Below are positions 44,001 through 54,700 of a stretch of DNA of 64,000 bases, in pieces. Every line of letters starts with the position of its first letter. Position 1 is the first letter of the stretch. The position numbers and the translations under genes are program-made. The DNA comes from Nocardia seriolae NBRC 15557 (GTDB taxonomy: Bacteria; Actinomycetota; Actinomycetes; Mycobacteriales; Mycobacteriaceae). The DNA lies in assembly GCF_007990715.1 (NCBI RefSeq), contig NZ_BJWY01000023.1, positions 1 through 64,000 on the forward strand, read 5' to 3'. Below the pieces are notes generated by a model that had not been told where the DNA came from, did not search any database, and saw only the letters and a program-made list of their open reading frames with translations.

Positions 44001-44810
44001 GGCGGGCACCATGTGCGCGGGCAGGCTGCGTCCGGCCAGGGCGATCAGTTCGTCGGTATCCACCGCGGCCGCGCCGTCGGCGTGCACGTAGGACGCCAGT
44101 ATGGTTGCCCCGTCGGCGAGTTCGTGTCCGATGGTGACCGCGAAGTCCACGCTCGGATACGACGCCAGCGCCGCGTCGATCTCACCCAGCTCGATCCGAA
44201 AACCACGAATCTTCACCTGGAAATCATTGCGGCCCAGATACTCCAGCTCCCCGGCCGCTGTCCGCCGCACCAGGTCACCGGTGCGGTAGGCGCGGGAACC
44301 GGGCGCGCCGAACGGGTTCGCGACGAAGCGTTCGGCGGTCAGCCCGGGCCGGTTGTGATAGCCCCGGGCCAGCTGGTCTCCGGCCAGATACAGTTCGCCC
44401 GCCACACCGGCGAGGGTCGGCATGAGGCGTTCGTCGAGCACGTATTCGGTGACGGTGCGCAACGGTCCGCCGATGGTCACCGTCTCGTCCGGCGTCAGTT
44501 CGGCGGTATTGGCCAGAATCGTGGCCTCGGTCGGCCCGTACCCGTTCACGAACCGCCGCGATCGGCCCCCGGCAAGCGAAATCGCCCAGCGCCGCACCAG
44601 CTCCGGCGGGCACGCCTCACCCGCGACGACGAGCAGTTCCAAAGCGTCGAGCCCGCTCGGATCCACCGAGGTCAACGCCGACGGCGTGATCATCATGTGG
44701 TTCACCCGCTCCCGACGCAGCAGCGCCGCCAACTCCGGCCCGCCGTACACCGTCGGCGCGGTGACCACCAACGTCGCCGCAGCCCCGACAGCCAGCAGCA
44801 GCTCACCCAC
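29076..44810 (-). CDS. NRPS2, central fragment (most of A1 through the first part of A6)
   Basis: The open frame has 5,244 codons between two in-frame TAGs. It contains the rest of A1 (43.9-44.8 kb), T1, C1 (42.3-43.65), A2 (40.75-42.3), T2, C2 (39.1-40.5), A3 (37.5-39.1), T3, C3 (35.9-37.2), A4 (34.3-35.85), T4, C4 (32.7-34.0), A5 (31.15-32.65), T5, C5 (29.5-30.9) and the N-terminal part of A6. Pocket residues read by eye are A1 DV(G)MVAGIL, A2 DVWDFILVS, A3 DVWSLALVH, A4 DALLIGAIM and A5 DGMFAGVIV. A2 matches NRPS3 A2, and A5 resembles NRPS3 A4. All condensation domains are of the LCL-like type with HHxxxDG (C2 reads HHIAADA). There are no epimerases. Reinitiation at the GTG right after the first TAG would lack the ATP-binding core of A1. 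Confidence 0.88.
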   Translation of the reverse strand: MGELLLAVGAAATLVVTAPTVYGGPELAALLRRERVNHMMITPSALTSVDPSGLDALELLVVAGEACPPELVRRWAISLAGGRSRRFVNGYGPTEATILANTAELTPDETVTIGGPLRTVTEYVLDERLMPTLAGVAGELYLAGDQLARGYHNRPGLTAERFVANPFGAPGSRAYRTGDLVRRTAAGELEYLGRNDFQVKIRGFRIELGEIDAALASYPSVDFAVTIGHELADGATILASYVHADGAAAVDTDELIALAGRSLPAHMVPAAITVLDTIPLTPVGKLDRRALPAPKLRVAEFRAPAGRLETLVAEVFAELLGTVDPIGADDDFFGLGGNSLIAARGAARLGALISARVPGRLLFTAPTVAALARELAGLEGAGGRAPLEARPRPERIPLSPAQQRMWFLNQFDPASAADNIPLALRVTGALDVTALRAAFGDVIERHEALRTVYPAVDGVGSQMILPAAEVIPDLVPRPVREEDLPGWLAGAALTGFDVSARVPLRVELARLGPDEHVIAVVLHHIAADGFSTGPFARDLMTAFLARRNGAVPPWRPLPVQYADYTLWQRGALGDEHEPGSLAATQIDYWRGALAGIPERIDLPADRPRPAVASGQGATFAFEIGADLVAGVDELAHAGGASPFMVLHSVFAALLARLSRTDDIVIGSPVAGRGERELDDLVGMFVNTLALRTEVDGGAGFRELLRAAKEVDLAAFSHAELPFERLVEVLDPVRTQAHHPLFQVAMFFQNLDAPRVELPGLVVESVESDGAIAKFDLQLSLLPRANDGMGAVFTYATDLFDEATIAGFARRLVRLLSAVIADTSRPIGDIDLLDGAERTRMLVDWNDTRHAIPEESLLDGYRRAVAAHPDVVAVHFEGVELTYREFDERVNRLARLLIARGVGAESLVGLAVRRSLDLVVGVYAVLTAGGGYVPLDPDHPAERIAHILETARPACVLTTTADAVPVPAGTQVVSLDAVDPRAFSAAPVSDTELLRPVRPEHPAYVIFTSGSTGRPKGVAVSHRAIHNQITWMLAEYPMGPGAVYLQKTATTFDVSLWGYFMPLRAGAKLVVATHDGHRDPAYVAETIARHGVTVTDFVPSMLTVLAAHAAPGTIESLRDVFVIGEALPPETVAAFAGVSDARVHNLYGPTEAAVSVTYWQAREDEHATVPIGVPQWNVGVYVLDSRLRPVPAGVAGELYLAGDQLARGYVRRPDLTSDRFVANPFGTGERMYRTGDLVVWRDAGSGRSQRLEYIGRTDFQVKFRGQRIELGEIETALLARPGLSAAVASVMPSELGDQLVAHVVPLPGRTVDASALPAALADSLPRYMIPSAIVVLDEFPLNASGKLDRKALPAPSFSARRFRTPATALEEIVAGVFAEVLGIDRVGADDDFFALGGNSLIATAVVARIGAALGDRVPVRTLFESPTVTALASTVESRIRRVRTGELGSIPRPERLPLSPAQQRMWFLNRFEDLGDGTVTAGSAAYNLPFALRLTGDLDVDALSAALDDVVARHEVLRTVYPETSDGPAQTVLAGGAPLPRLVVARAVASEIAAAVYELATTPFDVTWEVPIRVRLLELTDATPDPQFVLAVVAHHIAADASSMAPLVRDIMTAYTARRGGGEPAWLPLRVQYADYAVWQREVLGSESDPESVAAQQLEYWRGELAGLPDLLELPTDRPRPAAVSALGSRVEVRIDPAVHAGVVRLARAHNATVFMVVHAALAALLARLSGTADIAIGTPVAGRGERELDDLIGMFVNTLVFRTRVDGGESFAELLARQRETDLRAFSHSDIPFERLVEVLDPPRTTAHHPLFQVGLSFQNMARTALELPGLTIAPVESDVDVSQFDLHLVVSDGYDEAGTPLGIGGYLTYASDLYDAGTVAGFVDRLNRLLAAVVSNPALPVGDIELLAPDEWAAVAAARTATAHPLDATANLLARFEAQAARTPAATALSFEGTSLTYGEFAERVHRLARHLIASGIGPDTLVALGLRRSADLVVAMYAVLAAGGAYVPLDLDQPADRIGQVLETAQPMWVLTTSRDGFEPVEPCGLLRIDDLDLSGYPGAPVTDADRRAPLRSSNIAYVIFTSGSTGRPKGVAVPHAAVVNQIAWITSEYGLSADDVVLLKTPQTFDVSVWELFAPLAVGARMVVATPDGHRDPQYLAEVIAAEGVTITSFVPSMLSVFAGGVAAEQLSSLRALLVAGEAFTSDVVRAFRRVGSAALHNLYGPTEFTVHATHAPASDDMRGAVPIGRPVWNAQAYVLDSRLNPVLPGVAGELYLAGSQLARGYFGRADLTADRFVASPFGFGERMYRTGDLVRSDSDGSITYLGRTDFQVKLRGLRIELGEIESALTAHDSVAQAVVVLNSDPRTGDRLVGYLVPSGSNVDVPLVKSALAAALPSYMVPSAFVVLDALPLNANGKLDRKALPEPEFEATAFRAPSTPIEEIVAGVFTDVLGSGRSASPRSVGADDDFFALGGNSLVATQVAARLGAALDTRVPVRMLFEAPTVAALAIRVEQQAGRGRKALTAGPRPDRVPLSLAQQRMWFLNRFDPASAAYNIPAAVRLTGELNVAALQQAVADTIGRHESLRTVYPQIDGEPRQVIRPAAEAVPDLTPVPVSVSSLPHRIAGVLSAGFDVAREIPVRAGLFRVEPAAVSGGGTAAEYVLVFVVHHISADGWSMGPFTRDVMLAYAARVQGEAPAWSPLPVQYADYTLWQREVLGSENDPDSLISAQADYWRTTLAGLPDELNLPWDRPRPPVSSLRGGTVDFEIDAELHGRLRDIARERNATLFMVVHTALAVFLARLSGTGDIAVGTPIAGRGEAELDDVIGMFVNTLVLRTRVSGQQSFADLLAEVKDSDLGAFAHADMPFERLVELLNPERSTARNPLFQVALSFENLPDAGFELPGLRVGGVDFEIDTAKFDLELRVVGAADSGATGILTFARDLFDRATVQGFAQRFLRVLEAIAADPEIGVGAIDILDGSERADLVARFGLPALPTRTLPELIADAVAVDPAAPAVVLEGRSLSYGELDSRSNRLARLLIGRGVGAEDLVAIAVPRSSDSYLAEWAVTKTGAAFVPVDPNYPADRIAHMVTDSGSRFGLTVSAVRAGLPDSVEWLVLDELEPNAFADTVIDDSDRARPLRPEHPAYVIYTSGSTGVPKGVVVTHTGLVNFATEQIERYGLDSASRALHFASPSFDASILEFLLAVGGAGTLVVVPPGIYGGEELAELIRRERVTHALITPAVLATLDPAGLDSLRVLIAGGEAVAAELVAKWAVPIGEGTLRDGAIRAFHNAYGPTEATIMTNLSDALVPGAPVTIGGPIRGVRSLILDDRLQPVPVGVAGELYVAGTQLARGYHARAGLTADRFVANPFAVGERMYRTGDVVRWTSDGEVEYVGRSDFQVKVRGFRIELGEIDAVLASHETVDFAVTVGHKSTAGATALVSYVLPVAGGDVDVAVLTEHVAALLPEYMVPASITVLDAIPLTPVGKLDRRALPEPVFADRARGAEFLAPRTPLEHTVAAVVAEVLGLERVGVYDDFFALGGNSLLATQVAARIGAALKARVPVRAVFEASTVAGLAAEAEQYAGAGDRKALTAGPRPDIVPLSLAQQRMWFLNQFDTISAAYNIPVAVRLSGDLDTAALQVAVADLIERHEVLRTIYPQVNGDPSQLILPAGQALPDLTPVVVGADSLLDRITEFLGAGFDVTTEVPVRARLFHLDGGESAEYVLAFVVHHIGADGWSMGPLTRDVMTAYAARVSGTAPGWAPLPVQYADFALWQREVLGSEDDPASLIAAQSEYWRAALAGLPDELNLPADRPRPPVASLRGGTVRFEIAAELHHCLESLARDRNTTLFMVVHTALAVFLARLSGSADLAIGTPIAGRGEAELDDVIGMFVNTLVLRTRVSGQQSFEDLLAEVRDTDLAAFAHADMPFERLVELLNPERSTARNPLFQAALSFENLPDAGFELPGLRIGAVDFAADIAKFDLQLTVAGASDAGATGIFTYARDLFDASTVEAFAQRFLRLLTDIVARPGHPVGDLELLSPTEFEDLTDRQGGPAVPARTYPDLIADAVAIDPAAPAVVSDGRSLTYGELDSRSNRLARLLIEGGIGTEDLVAVAVPRSAESYFAEWAVSKTGAAFLPVDPTYPADRIAHMLTDSGAVIGLTVAAVRADLPDSVEWLVLDELEPDGFADNAIADAERVRPLRPEHPAYVVYTSGSTGLPKGVVVTHAGLANFAAEQVDRYGLDSATRALHFASPSFDGSMMEFLMALGGGGALVVVPPGIYGGEELAEVIRRERVTHAFITTAALATFAPDGLDSLRVLAVGGEAVPAELIAKWAVRLPDGTIRAFHDVYGPTETTIVTNIGDPLVPGDPVTIGGPVRGMRSLILDDRLRPVPVGVAGELYLSGIQLARGYHARPGLSAERFVANPFGAGERMYRTGDVVRWSPDRRIEYVGRSDFQLKVRGFRIELGEIDAALSAHASVDFAVTVGHRQESGATILAAYVVPVAGGVIDVAALTEHVAGRLPEYMVPTAITVLDAVPLTPVGKLDRRALPEPVLVQREFVAPRTPSERLVADTMAAVLGVERVGVHDDFFTLGGNSLLATQVVARLGAALDARVPVRALFEAPTVAALAAGVEQRAGDGGRPALTARKRPEQVPLSLAQQRMWFLNRFDTASAAYNIPVAVRLTGELDTAALQDAVADLIGRHEILRTIYPQADGSPVQVILPAAQAIPDLTPVEVDAETLLERVAEFLGTGFDVTTEIPLRARLFRVHGGESAEYVLAFVVHHISADGWSMGPLTRDVMTAYAARVSGIAPGWAPLPVQYADFALWQREVLGREDDPTGLLATQSEYWRAALAGLPDELNLPADRPRPPVASLRGGTVRFEIPADLRRGLENLARERNATPFMVIHAALAVFLARLSGTDDIAVGTPIAGRGEAELDDVIGMFVNTLVLRTRVSGQTFTDLLAETKDTDLAAFAHADVPFERLVEVLNPERSTARNPLFQVALSFTNLPDTGFELPGLRVGAVDFEVGIAKFDLELTVAGWAESGTVGMFTFARDLFDAATVEVFAQRFLRVLEAIAADPEIGVGAIDILDGSERADLVARFGLPAMPARTLPQLIADAVAIDRDAPAVVFEGRSLSYGELDERSNRLARLLIGHGIGAEDLVAVAVPRSDESYLAEWAVSKTGAAFVPGDPNYPADRITHMVTDSGSLVGLTVASVQASLPDTVEWLVLDEMDPNAFSDN

Positions 44811-45542
44811 CTACACATCGAACGACGGCGAAATCACGTGCAGCACGCGGGAATCCGAGGTGGCGCCAAGGCGCTCGCGCTGGACCGCGCAATAGGTCCC
44901 GGCATTGGACTGCGTAACGACGACGCCCTTGGGCAGACCGGTCGAGCCCGAGGTGTAGATGACATACGCGGGATGATGCGCGCGCAAGGGTCTTACCCGG
45001 TCGGCATTGGTGATCAGTTCGGTGGAACCGGCCCCGAGCCCGGCGGACGCGCCGACGGTGTCGATGATCAGCCACTCCACCGCGCCGGGCAGCTCGGGCC
45101 GCACGGCGGCGACCGTAATGCCCAGCACCGCACCGGAATCGGTCATCATGTGCGCGACCCGGTCGGCGGGATACTTCGGGTCCACCGGCACGAACGCCGC
45201 CCCGGTCTTGGCGACCGCCCAGACCGCCAGCAACGATTCGACCGAGCGCGGAATCCCCACCGCCACGAAATCCTCGGGCCCGATCCCGCGCGCTATGAGC
45301 AGTCGCGCCAGTCGGGTGGAATGCGCATCCAGCTCAGCGTAGGTCAGGCTCGCGAGGGTGGCGGCCTCATCGGCGAAGACGAGGGCGGGCGCGTGCGGGT
45401 CGGATTCGACTGCGGCCAACAGCAATTCCGGCAGCGCGCGGAAACGCGGACCGCGCATCCGCACCGGCCGGGTCCGCTGCGATCGGATCGACCCGGTCGC
45501 CCTCCCGGCATCGTCGATCGCATCTCCCCCGACCCGAACCAT
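44811..45542 (-). CDS. NRPS2, N-terminal fragment (first half of A1)
   Basis: The fragment has 243 residues, starting at the ATG at 45542, which has GGGGAG five bases upstream. It contains a short basic leader and the N-terminal half of an adenylation domain, with [18 protein letters not shown], the A2-type motif and the core A3 motif [16 protein letters not shown]. It stops at TAG (44811-44813) exactly where the substrate-pocket motif FDVS-V-L-E is expected. The next in-frame codons encode V-G-E-LLLAVG, continuing the domain. As it stands it is a truncated A domain without a pocket. No condensation domain precedes it. Confidence 0.85.
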   Translation of the reverse strand: MVRVGGDAIDDAGRATGSIRSQRTRPVRMRGPRFRALPELLLAAVESDPHAPALVFADEAATLASLTYAELDAHSTRLARLLIARGIGPEDFVAVGIPRSVESLLAVWAVAKTGAAFVPVDPKYPADRVAHMMTDSGAVLGITVAAVRPELPGAVEWLIIDTVGASAGLGAGSTELITNADRVRPLRAHHPAYVIYTSGSTGLPKGVVVTQSNAGTYCAVQRERLGATSDSRVLHVISPSFDV

Positions 45543-45609
45543 GATCACTCCCCGATCTCACCGCGCACGTGGGCACTCGAAATGAGCGCACCTCAGTTTT
45601 GGCGAGCGA

Positions 45610-45627
45610 CCGTTTGCTGGCAAACGG
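45610..45627. promoter_or_regulatory. 18-bp palindrome upstream of NRPS2
   Basis: CCGTTTGCTGGCAAACGG is an inverted repeat of eight bases with a two-base centre, 68 bases before the NRPS2 start in the 160-base gap after NRPS1. This is a typical size for a dimeric repressor or activator site. The cognate regulator is unknown. Confidence 0.45.
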
Positions 45628-45647
45628 CCGTATGGGCAGTCGTATCG

Positions 45648-45683
45648 GTCTCGATGCCGAATATTCGTTCCCGACATCGAGAC
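45648..45683 (-). terminator. Hairpin in NRPS1-NRPS2 gap
   Basis: GTCTCGATG and CATCGAGAC form a perfect nine-base-pair stem with an 18-base AT-richer loop, starting 20 bases after the NRPS1 stop. It could be a weak terminator or attenuator, or an RNA processing site between the two giant genes. Confidence 0.35.
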
Positions 45684-45702
45684 TGTTCTGCTGACTGACT
45701 AT

Positions 45703-48700
45703 TTATCCCTCGAGCGAAGCGGCCGTTGTGACCCATTGCACTTGCGCTGCAACAGCATCCGCGGGGCCCTCGTCCACGATGATGGCCTGCAGATCCTCGA
45801 GCGGTTCGGCGCCCACCGCGGCGAGTCCGGCCCGATCGCTGAACAGGTGCGTCACCCATTCCTCGGCGAGCGCGTCGGCCAGGGATTCGCCGTCCTCGAC
45901 CGCCATGATCACCACCGACGCACCGCTGGCGCCGGCGGCCAGCACCTCGACCGCCGCCGCGGGCGCGTCGGGGCGACCCTGGCGGTAGGTGCGGGACTCG
46001 AAGGTCAGCTCGGTGCTCGCGCCGACCCGGGTGACCAGCTCCGCGAGCTCGTCGTAGGTCAGGGCGTGGGTGCCGGTCAGGAAGGCGATATCGCCGCCCT
46101 GCAGCGCCCGGGTCCGGCTGGCGTAGGTGACCGGACGCGGTGAGGCGGCGGCGATCTCGGCGGCCAGCGCCGGATCGGTGAGGACCAGCCAGTCCACGTC
46201 CTGGGCGGTCCCGACCGCGGTGGCGGTCAGCCCGACCTTGATCACCAGATCGCCGGGCAGCTCGGCGCCGGTCACCGGCACCAGGGCCGCGCCCGACTTG
46301 AGCACCGCCCAGGTGGCCACGACCGCGCCGATGCCGCGCTCCAGCCGCACCGCCACGCCCGTGCCCGGGCCGCAGCCGCGGGCGATGAGCACCCGTGCCA
46401 GCCGCGAAGAGCGCGCGTCGAGTTCCTCGTAGGACAGCGCGCCGTCGCCCCACACCAAGGCGGGACCCTCCGGATCGTCCTCCACGGCCGCGGTCAGCAG
46501 CTGCGGCAACTGGGTGCCGCGCGAGACCGCGGCGGTCTGGGCCACCGGCGCGGCGGCGTGCGAACGGGCCTGCGCCGCATCCAGTTCGATCGCCCCGACC
46601 CGCTGGCGCGGATCGGCGGCCACCGCCGCGAGCACCCGGCGCAACCGCTCCCCGAAGGTGGCAATGGTGGCCTCGTCGAAGATGTCCGAGGCGTAGGTGA
46701 GCGCGCCGGCGAGTTCGCCGACCACGCCGTCGGCCACCTGCCGCGGGTCGATGGTGACCTGGAGGTCGAACTTGGCCGAGACCGCGCCGGTGTCCAGCGC
46801 GGCGATGGTCAGGCCCGGCAGTTCCAGCCCGGCCTGCTCGGTGTTCTGGAACGAGAGCACAACCTGGAACAGCGAATCCTGGCCCTGCGCACCGCGATCG
46901 GGCGCGACCACCTCGACGACGCGCTCGAACGGGATGTCGGCATTGCCGTAGGCGGCCAGGTCGGTCTCGCGCGCGGCGTCGACCAGATCGCCGAAGGCCG
47001 CCGCCGAGTCGACCCCGGTGCGCAGCGCGAGGGTGTTCACGAACATGCCGACCACGTCGTCGAGGACGCGTTCGCCGCGGCCCGCGATGGGCGTGCCGAT
47101 GGTGATGTCGCGGCTGCCGGACAGCCGGGCCAGCAGCGCGGCCAGCGCGGCGTGCACGACCATGAACAGCGAGGCATTGTGCTCGCGGGCGATGCGCAGC
47201 AGGCCCTCGTGCACCTCGGCGGGCACCGTGAAGGTGGTCGCGCCGCCCTGCATGGTGCGCACGGCGGGCCGCGGCCGATCGAGGGGCAGGCCCAGGGTGC
47301 CGCCCGCGCCGTCGAGGCGATCGCGCCAGAAATCCAATTGCGAAGCGGCGACCGAGTTCTCGTCGTCATCGCTGCCGATGACCGCGCGCTGCCAGAGCGC
47401 GAAGTCGGCGTACTGCACCGTGAGCGGCGTCCAAGCGGGCGAATCACCCTGCGAGCGCGCCACATACGCGGTGATGAGATCGCGGGCCAGCGGGGCCAGC
47501 GAGGCGGCGTCGGCGGTGATGTGGTGCACCACCACGACCAGGTAGTGCTCGGTGCCCGCGTCGCCGTCGGTGCACAGCAGCGCCCGGATGGGCACCTGCG
47601 CGGTGACGTCGACGCCGCCCGAGAGCACCCCGGTCATGCGGGCCAGCGCGTCGGCGCGCGGCCCGACCTCGAGCCCGCCGGGCAGTGCCTGCTCGACCGG
47701 CAGGATCTCCTGGTAGGCAATGCCGTCCGCGTCCACCGGGTAGCGGGTGCGCAGCGACTCGTGGCGTTCGAGCAGGTCGGTCACCGCCGCCCGCAGCGCG
47801 GCGATGTCCAGGGTGCCCGAAAGCCGCAGCGCCAGTGGGATGTTGTAGGCGGGCGAGTCCGGATCGAGCTGGTTGACGATCCACATGCGCTGCTGGGACA
47901 GCGACAGCGGCACCCGCGCGGGGCGCTCACCGGCCACCAGCGCGGGCCGGTTGCCGGCCGCACCGGTGACGACCCGGGCGGCCAGGGCCGCGACCGTGGA
48001 CGCCTCGAACAGCTCGCGCACCGCCAGGCTCGCGCCCAGCGCCTCGTTGATGCGGGCCACCGCGCGGGTGGCGAGCAGCGAGTTGCCGCCCAGGGCGAAG
48101 AAGTCGTCGTCCGCGCCGACCTCGAAAGCGCCCAGCAGGGCGGCGAATTCGGCGGCGATCAGGCGTTCGGTCTCGGTGCGCGGGGCGCGGAACTCGACGG
48201 AGCTGACGGCTTCCGGCGCGGGCAGGGCCTTGCGGTCCAGCTTGCCGTTGGGGGTCAGCGGCAGCACGTCCAGGGCCACGATGGCATCGGGAACCATGTA
48301 GGCGGTGAGGAATTCGCCCAGCGCGGTCTTCATGGCGGCCACGTCGATACCCGCGGTGTCCTCGGGCACCACGTAGCCGACCAGCTGATCCACGTCATTG
48401 TCGGTGCGCACCAGCGCCACCGCCTGGCTGATGCCGGGCAGCCGCAGCAGCGCCGACTCGATCTCGCCGAGCTCGATGCGGAAGCCGCGCAGCTGCACCT
48501 GCTGGTCGCTGCGGCCCGCGTACTCGAGATTGGCCTCGCCGCCGAAGCCGACCCAGCGGCCGACGTCACCGGCGCGGTACATGCGCGAGCCGGGCGCGCC
48601 GAAGGGGTTGGCCACGAAGCGGGTCGCGGTCAGGCTCGGGCGGCCCAGGTAGCCGCGCGAGAGCTGTTCACCGTCGACGTAGATCTCGCCCGCGACCCCG

Positions 48701-51700
48701 ACCGGGGCCGGGTGCAGGCGCTGGTCGAGCACGCGCGCGCCCAGACCGGGCAGCGCGCGGCCGATCATGCTGCTGGGCAGTTCGGCCAGTTCCTCGTCGA
48801 GCGCCAGGAACGACACGTGCACCGTGGTCTCGGTGATGCCGTACATGTTCACCAGGCGCGGCGCGTCGGCGGGATGGCGTTCGTACCAGCGGCGCAGCTG
48901 GCGCAGATCCAGTGCCTCACCGCCGAATACGACGTAGCGCAGCGCGTAGTCGCCACTGGATCCCACTGCGGCCCGATCGGCCTCGGCGAGCTGGTAGAAC
49001 GCCGACGGGGTCTGGTTGAGCACCGTCACCCGTTCGCGAATCAGCAACTCGCGGAACTGTTCCGGCGACCGCGAGGTGAGATGGTCGACCACCACCACCG
49101 CGCCGCCATTGGCCAGCGCGCACCACAGCTCCCACACCGAGAAGTCGAAGGCGAAGGAGTGGAACAGCGTCCACACGTCGTGCTCGTCGAAATCGAAGTG
49201 CGCCTGGGTGTTCGCGAACAGCTCCACCACATTGCGGTGGGTGACGCCGACGCCCTTGGGCACACCGGTGGAGCCGGAGGTGTAGATGACGTAGGCCAGC
49301 TGGTCCGAGCGCAGCGGCGAACGCCGATCGGCGTCGGTGACCGGGGCGTCGGAGTGGGCGTCCAGCTCGTCGAGCAGCAGCACCGGGGTGTCCCCGGCGG
49401 GCACCGCGTCCCGTTCCGCGGCGGTGGTCAGCACGCACACCGGGCGCGAGTCGCCGAGCATGAATTCCAGTCGCTGCGCCGGGTAGGCGGTGTCGATGGG
49501 CAGGTAGCCCGCACCCGAGATGAGCACGGCCAGCAGCGCCACCGGCAGTTCCTCGGTGCGCGGAACCGCCACCGCCACCAGCGATTCCGGTCCGGCCCCG
49601 GCGGTGATGAGTGCCCGGGCGACCCGGTTGGCGCGCCGCACGAGATCGTCGAAGGACAAAGTGGCGTCACCGAATCGGACGGCGGTCGCGCCGGGGTGCC
49701 GGGCGGCACGCGCGGTGATCAGGTCCACCAGCGTCACATCGGGCACCGGCGCGCCCGGCGTATTCCATTCGTGCAGAACGAGATCGCGCTCGCCCGGCGC
49801 GTACAGGTCGATATCGCCGACCACCGCGCGCTCGTCGGCGGCGATGGCGGTGAGCAGCCGGGTCAGGCGATCGGCGAAGTCCTGCACGGTCGCCGGTTCG
49901 AACAGGTCGGTGGCGTAGGTGAAGCTCAGCGCCACGCCCGCGGCGGCGGGCCGCTCGGTAACATCCAGGCGCAGATCCACCTGTGCCACACCGGTACCCG
50001 CGTTGCCCGCGGTGATCAGGACCTGGAACGGCGGCTGGCCCGCCGCACCGCGCACGGCGTCCAGGACGTCGGCGAGGCGCTCGGCTCCGCCGGTGCCGCG
50101 ACCGAACGCCTCGGCATCGGCGTCGCGCATCCGCTCGAGCAAGTCGGCGAAGGCGACGCCCGGGTCGAGCTCGGTGCGCAGCACGACCGCGTCGGCGGCC
50201 GAGACCTGCGGTGCGGCAGCGCGATCCGCGCCGATCGCGCCCATGGCGATCTCCCGGACCCCGCCCGAGAGCCGCGACAGCAGCACGGTGAAGGCCGCGC
50301 GCACGACGGTGAACAGGCTCGAATCATGGCGGCGCGCCAGGCGATCCAGCGCGGAATGCACCTCGGGGTAGAGGTCGAAGTGCAGTTCGTTGCCGCGCCG
50401 CGACGGCACGGCCGGGCGCGGGCGATCGGCGGGCAGTTCCAGCGGCCCGGCGGGCGCGCCGGTCAGCCACCAATTCGACGGCGGCAGCACGGTATCCGAC
50501 GGCACGCCGACGAACCGGCCGACCAGCGTGCGCACCAGCTCGGCGAGCGCGCGGGCGGTGGCGTCGGAGACGGTGTCGCGCCGGTGCCACACCTTGAACC
50601 GCAGGGTCGCACCGGATTCCACCACCAGGGTGACCGGGTAGTGGGTGAAGGTGACGCCCTTGATCCCGGCGACCTCCATGCCGTCGATACCGCCGCCCGC
50701 CTGTTGCAGCCCCTCGGCATCCACCGGGTAGGACTCGTAGGCGACGAGCGAATCGAAGGCCGCGCCGGTACCGGCGGCGCTCTGGATCTCGGCGAGCCCC
50801 AGGTAGTGGTGCTCGAGCAGGCCCGCCTGCTCGGACTGCACCCGGCCCAGCAGGTCCCGCACGGTCCACCCGGCGTCGAAGCGCACCCGCACCGGAATGG
50901 TGTTGGTGAACAGGCCGATCATGTCGTCGATGCCGTCCAGCTGCGGCGGGCGGCCCGAGACCACCGCGCCGAAGACCACGTCCTCGCGATCGGTGAGGGC
51001 CGACAGCACCAGCGCCCAGGCCGCCTGCACCACGGTGTTGACCGTGACCTCGGACCCGGCCGCGAAGGCGGCGACGGCCGCGGTCTCGTCGGCGGAGAGC
51101 TCGAATTCGATTTCCCCGTGACCGATTTCGGAGTCCTCGGGACGCGCCAGCACGGTCCCGATGAGCGTGGGCCGCGCGCCGGTGAGGGTCTCGCGCCACT
51201 TGTCCAGGGTGGCGTCGCGGTCCTGGCGCGAGAGCCAGGTCAGGTAATCGCGGTACGGGCGCACCGGCGGCAGCAGCGACGCATCACCGTGCGTCGCATA
51301 GCAGATCAGCAGATCCTTCATCAGCAACGGCAGCGACCAGCCGTCGAAGAGCAGGTGGTGCGTGGTGAGCACGAAGTGGATGCGCCCGGACACGGTGCGG
51401 TACACCGTGAATCGCATGAGCGGTGCCCGGGTCGGATCGAAGCGGGTGCGCTGATCGGTTTCGAGCAGCGCGGGCACGTCCTCGTCGGCCACATCGGTGA
51501 CCACGTTCCACGGCGTTTCCAGCCCGTCGATCACCACCTGCACCGGCGTCCCGTCGGCCGCCGGGACGAAGGCCGCCCGCAGCGCGGCGTGCCGATCCAG
51601 GATGGCCTGCGCCGCCCGATGCATGCGCTCGAGATCGACATTGCCCGCGAGTTCCAGCGCGAACTGCATGACGTAGTCGTCGGTGGAACCGGCGGTCAGC

Positions 51701-54700
51701 TGAGAATGGAAGTACAAGCCCGACGCCAGCGGCGAGAGCGGCAGCACGTCCGACAGGCCCGGGTAGGCCGCGCGCCAGGAGTCCAGTTCGATCTGGGTGG
51801 CGCGCACCAGCGGCACGTCCGAGGGCGTCAAACCGCCTGCGGCCGGGTCGTTCACGTGGCGGGCGACCGCGGTCAGCGCCGCCACCCAGTCCTGCGCCAG
51901 CTCCCGTACCGCGGCCTCGTCGAGGATTTCGGCGGCGTACTGGAACGACACCGACATGCGGGGCCCGGCCTCGCCGTCGGTGACGATGGCATTGATGTCC
52001 ACGACGGTGCTCACCGGCATGGCGAGGTCCTGATCGACCTCGAGTTCGCCGAGCGCGTCGGTGGGCAACCAGCCCGAACCCGCGGGGGCCTCGGCGATTT
52101 CGGCGGTGGAGATACGACCCAGGTAGTTGAAGCCGATCTGCGCGACCCGGCCGGTCAGCTGGGACGCCGACTCCGGATCGAGGTGGCGCAGCATGCCGAA
52201 GCCGATGCCCTTGTCGGGCATGGCGAGCAGCTGCTCCTTCACCGAGCGCAGCACGCCCGCGGTGGCCGCGCCGCCCTCCAGCGCCGCGGCGGTGTCCACG
52301 CCGGACAGGTCGAGCGCGACCGGGTAGACGGTGGTGAACCAGCCGATGGTGCGGGTGATATCCGCGCCCGGGACAACGCTTTCCTCGCGACCGTGGCCCT
52401 CCATGCGGACCCGGGTGACGGGCGAGTCGACGCCGCGGCGATCCCGCCACGACCGCACCGCCAGCGCCAGCGCGGCCAGCAGGCCGTCGTTCACGCCACC
52501 GCGGTACAGCGCCGGAACCTCGGTGAGGACGGCCTCGGTGACCTCGGCGGGCACCTGAATGTTGAAGCGGCGCACCGTCGCATAGGTGTCGACCTTCGCG
52601 TCCAGGGCACGCGCGCCCAGCAGCGGATCGGGCGCGGCCAGCGCCTCGCGCCAGTAGTCCAGTTCGGCGCGGCGCACGTCGGCCGTGGCGGCCTCGGACA
52701 ACGCGTGGGCCCAGCGGCGGAACGAGGTGCCCACGGCCGGAAGCGTCGGGCGCTGTCCGGCCGCGCGCTGCATCCAGGCCATCACCAGATCCGAGATGAG
52801 GATGCGCCAGGAGACGCCGTCGATCACGTAGTGATGCGCCGCGATCAGCAGCACATCGGCGGCGTCGGGACGCCGCAGCCAGGTCAGCGCGACCATGCGC
52901 CCGGCGATCGGGTTCAGCGCGGCCAGGGTGGAATCCATTGCGGCGCTGCCCAGTCGGGCCAGCTCCGCACCTTCGGCTCCGGCGGGAAGTGCCACCTCCG
53001 ACAGCAGCGCGTCTGCGTCGACACCGTCGGCGGGCACCCGCAGCGTCCAGCCGTCCGCGTCGCGCTCGAGGCGGGACCGCAGCACATCGTGGTGCGCCAG
53101 AACGGCATTGATGGTGTCGGTGATCCCGGCGCGGTCGATGCCCTCGGGCAGCGCCAGCACCATGGTCTGCGAGAACCGGTCCGACACACCGTCGGCCAGG
53201 TATTCGGCCAGCACCGGCGTCAGCGGGATCTCGCCGACACCGCCGCCGGGCAGCTCTTCCAGCTTGGCGATCGGGGTCTCGTCGCCGACCACGGCCACCT
53301 TGGCCAGCCCGGCCACGGTGCGGTGCTCGAACACGTCCTGCGGGGTGAACACGATGCCCGCCGCGCGCGCCCGCGACACCAGCTGGATGGACAGGATGGA
53401 GTCGCCGCCGATGGCGAAGAACGAGTCGTCCGCGCCGACTTCCTCGGCCCGTAGCAGCTCCGAGAACAGCTGGGCCAGTTGCGTTTCCACCGGTCCGGAG
53501 GGTGCGCGGGTGCTGGTGGCCGGGAACACCGGCTCCGGCAGCGCCGAGCGGTCGAGCTTGCCGTTCGGGGTGAGCGGCAGCTCGTCGATCACCATGATGG
53601 CCGAGGGCACCATGTGCGCGGGCAGGCTGCGTCCGAGCTGCTCGGCCACCTCCGCGGTGTCGACACCGTGCCCCGGGGTCGGCAGCACGTAGGCCACCAA
53701 TGCCGTTGCGCCCGAAGGCAGGGTCTTGCCCATGGTGACCGCGAAGTCGATATCCGGGTGCGCGGTGAGGGCATTGTCGATCTCGCCCAGCTCGATGCGG
53801 AAACCGCGGATCTTGACCTGGAAGTCCGAACGGCCCAGGTACTCGATCACGCCGTCCTCGCGGCCGTACCGCACCAGGTCGCCGGTCCGGTAGAGCCGCG
53901 TGCCGGGATTGTCGGCGGTGGCGAACGGGCTGGCCACGAAGCGGTCCGCGGTCAGGCCGGGACGGCCCAGATAGCCCTGTGCCAGCGCCGGACCCGCCAG
54001 GTACAGCTCACCGATGACGCCCGCGGGCACCGGCCGCAGCCGGGTGTCCAGCACGAACGCGCCGATACCCGGGATCGCGGTGCCGATGGTGATGGGCTCG
54101 CCCGCCACCATGGCCGCACTGCTGGTGGCGAGGATGGTCGCCTCGGTCGGGCCGTAGCCGTTGTAGAACGCACGCCCCGGGACCGCCCAGCGGGCCACCA
54201 GTTCCGGACCGAACTTGTCACCGGCGACGACCACCACGCGCAGCTCGTCCAGGCCGCTCGCATCGACCGACTCCAGCGCGGCCGGGGTGATCAACATGTG
54301 CGAGACGCGTTCGCGGCGCAGCAGTTCGGCCAGGTCGTGACCGCCGAACACGGTCGGCGGCGACACCACCAGGGTCGCGCCGGAGGAGAAGGCCAGCAGC
54401 AGCTCCAGCACCGAGACGTCGAAGTTCGGCGAGCACACGTGCAGCACGCGCGAATCCCGATCGACGCCATAGTGTTCGCGCTCGGCCGTCACCAGCGCGC
54501 CCAGGCCGGTGTGGGTGACCACGACGCCCTTGGGGCGGCCGGTGGAGCCCGAGGTGTAAATGAGGTAGGCCGGCTGCTGCTCGGTCAGCGGGCGCACCCG
54601 GTCGGCGTAGGAGATCGGGTGCGCGGGCCGCGCCGCGATGCGCGCCGCGTTCGCCGGATCGTCGAGTTCCAGCCAGGTGACGCCGTCGCCCAGCGCCGAG

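Larger units (their letters stand above)
26667..45542 (-). other. Reconstructed NRPS2 reading frame: six modules plus thioesterase, interrupted by two TAG codons
   Basis: The three fragments lie in one uninterrupted frame of 18,876 bases (about 6,291 codons) with only two stops, TAG at 44811-44813 and TAG at 29076-29078. Domain homology continues directly across both. The predicted intact order is A-T-C-A-T-C-A-T-C-A-T-C-A-T-C-A-T-TE-stub. The first three modules and the last A-T-TE parallel NRPS3, so the two genes look like paralogues, with NRPS2 carrying two extra modules. Confidence 0.88.

Noticed and set aside
29076..44813. Programmed readthrough or an unusual amino acid (pyrrolysine-like) at the two TAG codons of NRPS2.
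   Set aside because: There is no suppressor tRNA or pyl machinery in the window and no conserved downstream structure. The positions are ordinary serine or variable residues in paralogous modules. Mutation or assembly fault is simpler.
28000..45400. Regularly spaced near-identical DNA blocks that at first sight resemble a repeat array.
   Set aside because: They are the core motifs of successive NRPS modules, spaced about 3.2 kb apart and coding throughout. They are not CRISPR or insertion-sequence repeats.
46558..53454. A 2,298-codon open frame on the plus strand opposite NRPS1, and similar long plus-strand frames at 12457-17472, 21388-24897 and 41202-45698.
   Set aside because: They are mirror frames created by strong GC bias at third codon positions in the NRPS genes. 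The translations are low-complexity (Arg, Gly, His, Gln, Asp, Val) with no domain, and there are no ribosome binding sites.
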